A DNA stretch of 64,000 nucleotides from UBA4582 sp965657335. GTDB lineage: Bacteria > Pseudomonadota > Gammaproteobacteria > Pseudomonadales > Azotimanducaceae. The stretch lies in the NCBI GenBank assembly GCA_965657335.1, contig CBFHOH010000004.1, forward strand, positions 144,253-208,252, in the 5' to 3' direction. Of the stretch, positions 61,411 through 64,000 are shown piece after piece. A program made the translations under genes and the position numbers. Positions within the stretch are counted from its first letter, which is position 1; every line of letters begins with the position of its first letter. The notes under the pieces are model-generated. The model made no database searches, was not told the origin of the DNA, and was given only the letters and a program-made list of their open reading frames with translations.

Positions 61411-63174
61411 ATGGATGCCCAAGTGCTTACGTATATCTTTGTTGGCCTCTCGTTTTCTCTGTATATCGGCATTGCCATATGGAGCCGATCTGCTTCGACT
61501 CAGGAGTTTTACGTTGCAGGCGGCCACGTGCATCCTGTGGCAAACGGTGCGGCGACGGCTGCTGACTGGATGTCTGCAGCTTCTTTTCTATCGATGGCGG
61601 GTATTATCGCATTTGAGGGTGCAGACGGTGCTCGGTACCTGATGGGCTGGACCGGTGGTTATGTGTTACTTGCCCTCCTACTTGCCCCATACCTCAGGAA
61701 ATTTGCGAAGTTCACGGTGCCCGACTTTGTTGGTGACCGTTACTACTCCAGTACGGCGCGTTTGGTTGCGGTGATATGTGTCATTTTCATTTCGTTCACC
61801 TATGTTGCAGGGCAGATGCGTGGCGTTGGCGTCGTGTTTTCGCGGTTTCTCGAGGTGGATATCAACTCAGGTGTAGTGATCGGTATGGCGATCGTATTCT
61901 TTTATGCGGTCCTCGGCGGCATGAAGGGTATTACCTACACTCAGGTTGCACAATATTGTGTGTTGATATTTGCTTATATGGTCCCAGCGATTTATATCTC
62001 CATCGCGCTGACAAACAACCCGTTTCCCATGTTCGGTCTGGGAAGTGAAATGATAGAAGGTGGTTATTTGCTGGAGAAGCTGGATGGACTAAGTGCCGAG
62101 TTGGGCATGACGGCATTTACGTCGGGTACCAAATCAACCATCGATATGTTCTTTATTACCGCTGCCCTCATGGCAGGAACGGCGGGTCTGCCCCATGTGA
62201 TCGTGCGGTTTTTCACTGTGCCGAGCGTTAAAGATGCAAGAATTTCTGCAGGTTACGCCTTGATATTTATCGCGCTTTTGTACACAACCGCACCTGCTGT
62301 AGCGGCATTTGCCCGTATAAATCTCATTGATCATATAGATGGTATGAACTATGCACAGGCGCCGGACTGGTTTACCAAGTGGGAAGACTCAGGCCTTATC
62401 GCCTGGTTTGATAAAAATGAAGATGGCGTAGTGCAATATCGCGGTGGCAGTGCAATGAAGCCTTCGGCGCCGATCTTTACAAACAGTGAGGGGCGTTCTG
62501 GCGAAAGAGCCGTCTCTAACACAGCGACAGATAATGAAAACGAGTTATACATTGATAGGGATATCATCGTGCTTGCGCACCCCGAAATTGCCCAGCTTCC
62601 CAATTGGGTCATAGCGCTTGTCGCTGCTGGCGGGTTAGCCGCGGCGCTATCTACAGCAGCTGGACTTTTGTTGGTCATATCTACAGCAGTCTCCCACGAT
62701 TTACTGAAGAAAACTTTCAGGCCAAACATTACGGAAAGGCAAGAATTGTTTTATGCGCGAGTTGCCGCTGCGGTTGCAATTGGTATCGCTGGCCTGTTTG
62801 GTATTTACCCGCCAGGATTTGTTGCTCAGGTTGTCGCTTTTGCGTTTGGACTTGCCGCCGCCAGTTTTTTTCCGGTGATCTTGTTAGGTATTTTTTCGAA
62901 ACGAATGAACAAGGAGGCGGCGATTGCGGGGATGATTACGGGACTGACGTTTACGTTCTGCTATATCGCCTATTTTAAGTTTGTTAGCCCAGAGACCAAT
63001 AATGCGATGCACTGGTGGTTTGGTATTTCGCCAGAAGGCATTGGCACGCTCGGTATGTTAATGAACTTTGCGGTTTCTGCCGTTGTGATGCGGTTGACGC
63101 CGCCACCGCCGGCAGAAATCCAACAATTGGTTGCAAATATTCGGGTGCCGGGCAGGGCATCCAACCTCAATTAG
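61411..63174 (+). CDS. Sodium:solute symporter large subunit, VC_2705 subfamily
   Basis: 587 residues from ATG 61411 (GGGGAG ribosome-binding site at 61396-61401; a TTG at 61408 is also in frame). SSS-family transporter with about 13 helices: AATAADWMSAASFLSMAGIIAFEGADG, GLPHVIVRFFTVPSVKDARISAGYALIFIALLYTTAP and VAAGGLAAALSTAAGLLLVISTAVSHD. A soluble loop contains an EF-hand-like DKNEDGVVQY beginning at D334, a feature of this subfamily. Relatives take up acetate and other small carboxylates using Na+. The substrate is unknown. It forms a pair with the DUF4212 gene. Confidence 0.9.
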   Translation: MDAQVLTYIFVGLSFSLYIGIAIWSRSASTQEFYVAGGHVHPVANGAATAADWMSAASFLSMAGIIAFEGADGARYLMGWTGGYVLLALLLAPYLRKFAKFTVPDFVGDRYYSSTARLVAVICVIFISFTYVAGQMRGVGVVFSRFLEVDINSGVVIGMAIVFFYAVLGGMKGITYTQVAQYCVLIFAYMVPAIYISIALTNNPFPMFGLGSEMIEGGYLLEKLDGLSAELGMTAFTSGTKSTIDMFFITAALMAGTAGLPHVIVRFFTVPSVKDARISAGYALIFIALLYTTAPAVAAFARINLIDHIDGMNYAQAPDWFTKWEDSGLIAWFDKNEDGVVQYRGGSAMKPSAPIFTNSEGRSGERAVSNTATDNENELYIDRDIIVLAHPEIAQLPNWVIALVAAGGLAAALSTAAGLLLVISTAVSHDLLKKTFRPNITERQELFYARVAAAVAIGIAGLFGIYPPGFVAQVVAFAFGLAAASFFPVILLGIFSKRMNKEAAIAGMITGLTFTFCYIAYFKFVSPETNNAMHWWFGISPEGIGTLGMLMNFAVSAVVMRLTPPPPAEIQQLVANIRVPGRASNLN

Positions 63175-63192
63175 CGTGAAGAGGGCTAGGTG

Positions 63193-64000
63193 ATGATTCC
63201 GATAGAAGAAAAAATAAGTCAGTACCGCGAAAGTGGTATCCAACGAGTTAAGTTGGGGGTGACAGATATTGATGGTGTGTTACGAGGAAAATATATTAGC
63301 CTAGAAAAATTTGCTGCGATTGCGGATGTTACCTCTGGATTTTGTGATTGCGTTTTGGGGTGGGATGTCGACGACCAACTCTATGATAATGCGACATACA
63401 CTGGTTGGCACACCGCATATCCAGACGTCCTATATCGGATAGACCTCGGTAGTGAACGCAGGTTACAGGATGAGAATGGCACGCCCTATTTTATTGGTGA
63501 GTTTGTCGACGCAGATGGTGATAGTCTGCATCCCATCTGTCCGCGATCGCGGCTTAAATCCGTGCTTGCTGAAGCCGAAGAAATGGGATTCGGTGTTAAT
63601 CTGGCTTTTGAGTACGAGTTTTTTGTCTTTGACGAGACGCCTCATTCGATACGGGAAAAAAACTATCAGAACCTGAAACCATTAAGTCCCGGGAACTTTG
63701 GTTATTCGGTTTTAAGAACTAATACGCATTCTGATTTGTTTCACGCGCTCATGGATTACTGTATTGCACATGACTTTCCACTTGAAGGGCTGCATTGTGA
63801 AACGGGTCCTGGTGTTTGGGAAGGTGCGTTAGCTGTAGATTCAGCGATGAATGCCGCGGATAAAGCCGCGCTATTCAAAACCTTTGTAAAGGGGTTCTTT
63901 CAAAAAAGAGATCTTATTGCCACGTTTATGGCGAAATGGTCGATGGATTATCCGGGGCAGAGCGGCCACTGTCATCAGTCGCTAGTTGATCTCAACTCTG
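63193..64000 (+). CDS. Glutamine synthetase family protein, 5' part
   Basis: The frame is open from ATG 63193 (GTG 63190 is also possible) to the window end: 269 residues of an expected ~450. Beta-grasp start YRESGIQRVKLGVTDIDGVLRGKYISLEKF, then CVLGWDVDDQLYD, the catalytic-domain segments GVNLAFEYEFFVFDE (metal-binding Glu) and GLHCETGPGVWEGAL (second Glu), and QSGHCHQSL. It resembles PuuA-like glutamylpolyamine or other gamma-glutamyl-amine ligases rather than GlnA. The gene continues beyond the window. 18 bases after the symporter stop. Confidence 0.88.
   Translation, partial: MIPIEEKISQYRESGIQRVKLGVTDIDGVLRGKYISLEKFAAIADVTSGFCDCVLGWDVDDQLYDNATYTGWHTAYPDVLYRIDLGSERRLQDENGTPYFIGEFVDADGDSLHPICPRSRLKSVLAEAEEMGFGVNLAFEYEFFVFDETPHSIREKNYQNLKPLSPGNFGYSVLRTNTHSDLFHALMDYCIAHDFPLEGLHCETGPGVWEGALAVDSAMNAADKAALFKTFVKGFFQKRDLIATFMAKWSMDYPGQSGHCHQSLVDLNS

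Overview
The window looks like the chromosome of a marine-type gammaproteobacterium related to the Pseudomonas/Cellvibrio lineage. The backbone order aspS-yebC-ruvCAB-tolQRAB-pal-cpoB-queE-queC, and later tRNA-Lys, nadA, a BepA-type protease, tusA, a PerM-family permease, dapA, bamC and an MBL hydrolase, is, from memory, close to the Pseudomonas aeruginosa order. Genes are dense, GC is moderate (roughly 48-50 percent by eye), and several genes use TTG starts. No integrase, transposase, phage gene or CRISPR array is visible.

Layout. 1-10.9 kb: translation and recombination genes (aspS end, yebC, ruvCAB), the Tol-Pal envelope machine ending at a clear terminator after pal, then cpoB and queuosine genes. 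11.1-14.9 kb: a DUF3750 protein, an MsbA-like ABC exporter, and an overlapping pair made of a lipoprotein with a GlyGly-CTERM-like tail and a rhombosortase. 14.9-30.7 kb: hydrolase, SDR, a large beta-propeller lipoprotein in operon with a DUF6502 HTH protein whose promoter carries two perfect palindromes, a DUF4389 membrane protein, a zinc metalloprotease, a DmdC-like acyl-CoA dehydrogenase, and an ABC ATPase/FtsX permease/AttH-CrtC triad. 30.7-49.2 kb: an accessory stretch rich in oxygenases and acyl-CoA enzymes (two PhyH dioxygenases, Baeyer-Villiger and flavin monooxygenases, enoyl-CoA hydratase, acyl-CoA dehydrogenase, amidohydrolase with a COG0523 GTPase, MBL, VOC), a parvulin/HupE pair, a MutS-like ATPase and a GNAT gene broken by an in-frame stop. 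49.4-64 kb: tRNA-Lys with its own promoter and terminator, gshB-like gene, nadA, M48 protease, tusA, permease, dapA-bamC, MBL, a small SOS-type gene, cnoX-like gene, rmuC, a DnaA-box-rich intergenic region, the DUF4212/large-subunit sodium symporter pair and the start of a glutamine synthetase family gene.

The most notable signals are: (1) two abutting near-consensus LexA boxes at 57730-57767 upstream of an unrecognised 61-residue ORF, which predicts a tightly repressed DNA-damage-inducible small gene; (2) two perfect 10-bp inverted repeats with 6-bp spacers in front of the DUF6502 gene, suggesting that this uncharacterised family includes autoregulating DNA-binding proteins; (3) a rhombosortase/target pair with an unusual GxSC active-site motif; and (4) a cluster of DnaA-box-like sites at 60.7-60.9 kb beside AT-rich DNA. 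All functional assignments come from reading motifs and general family knowledge; no database search was run.
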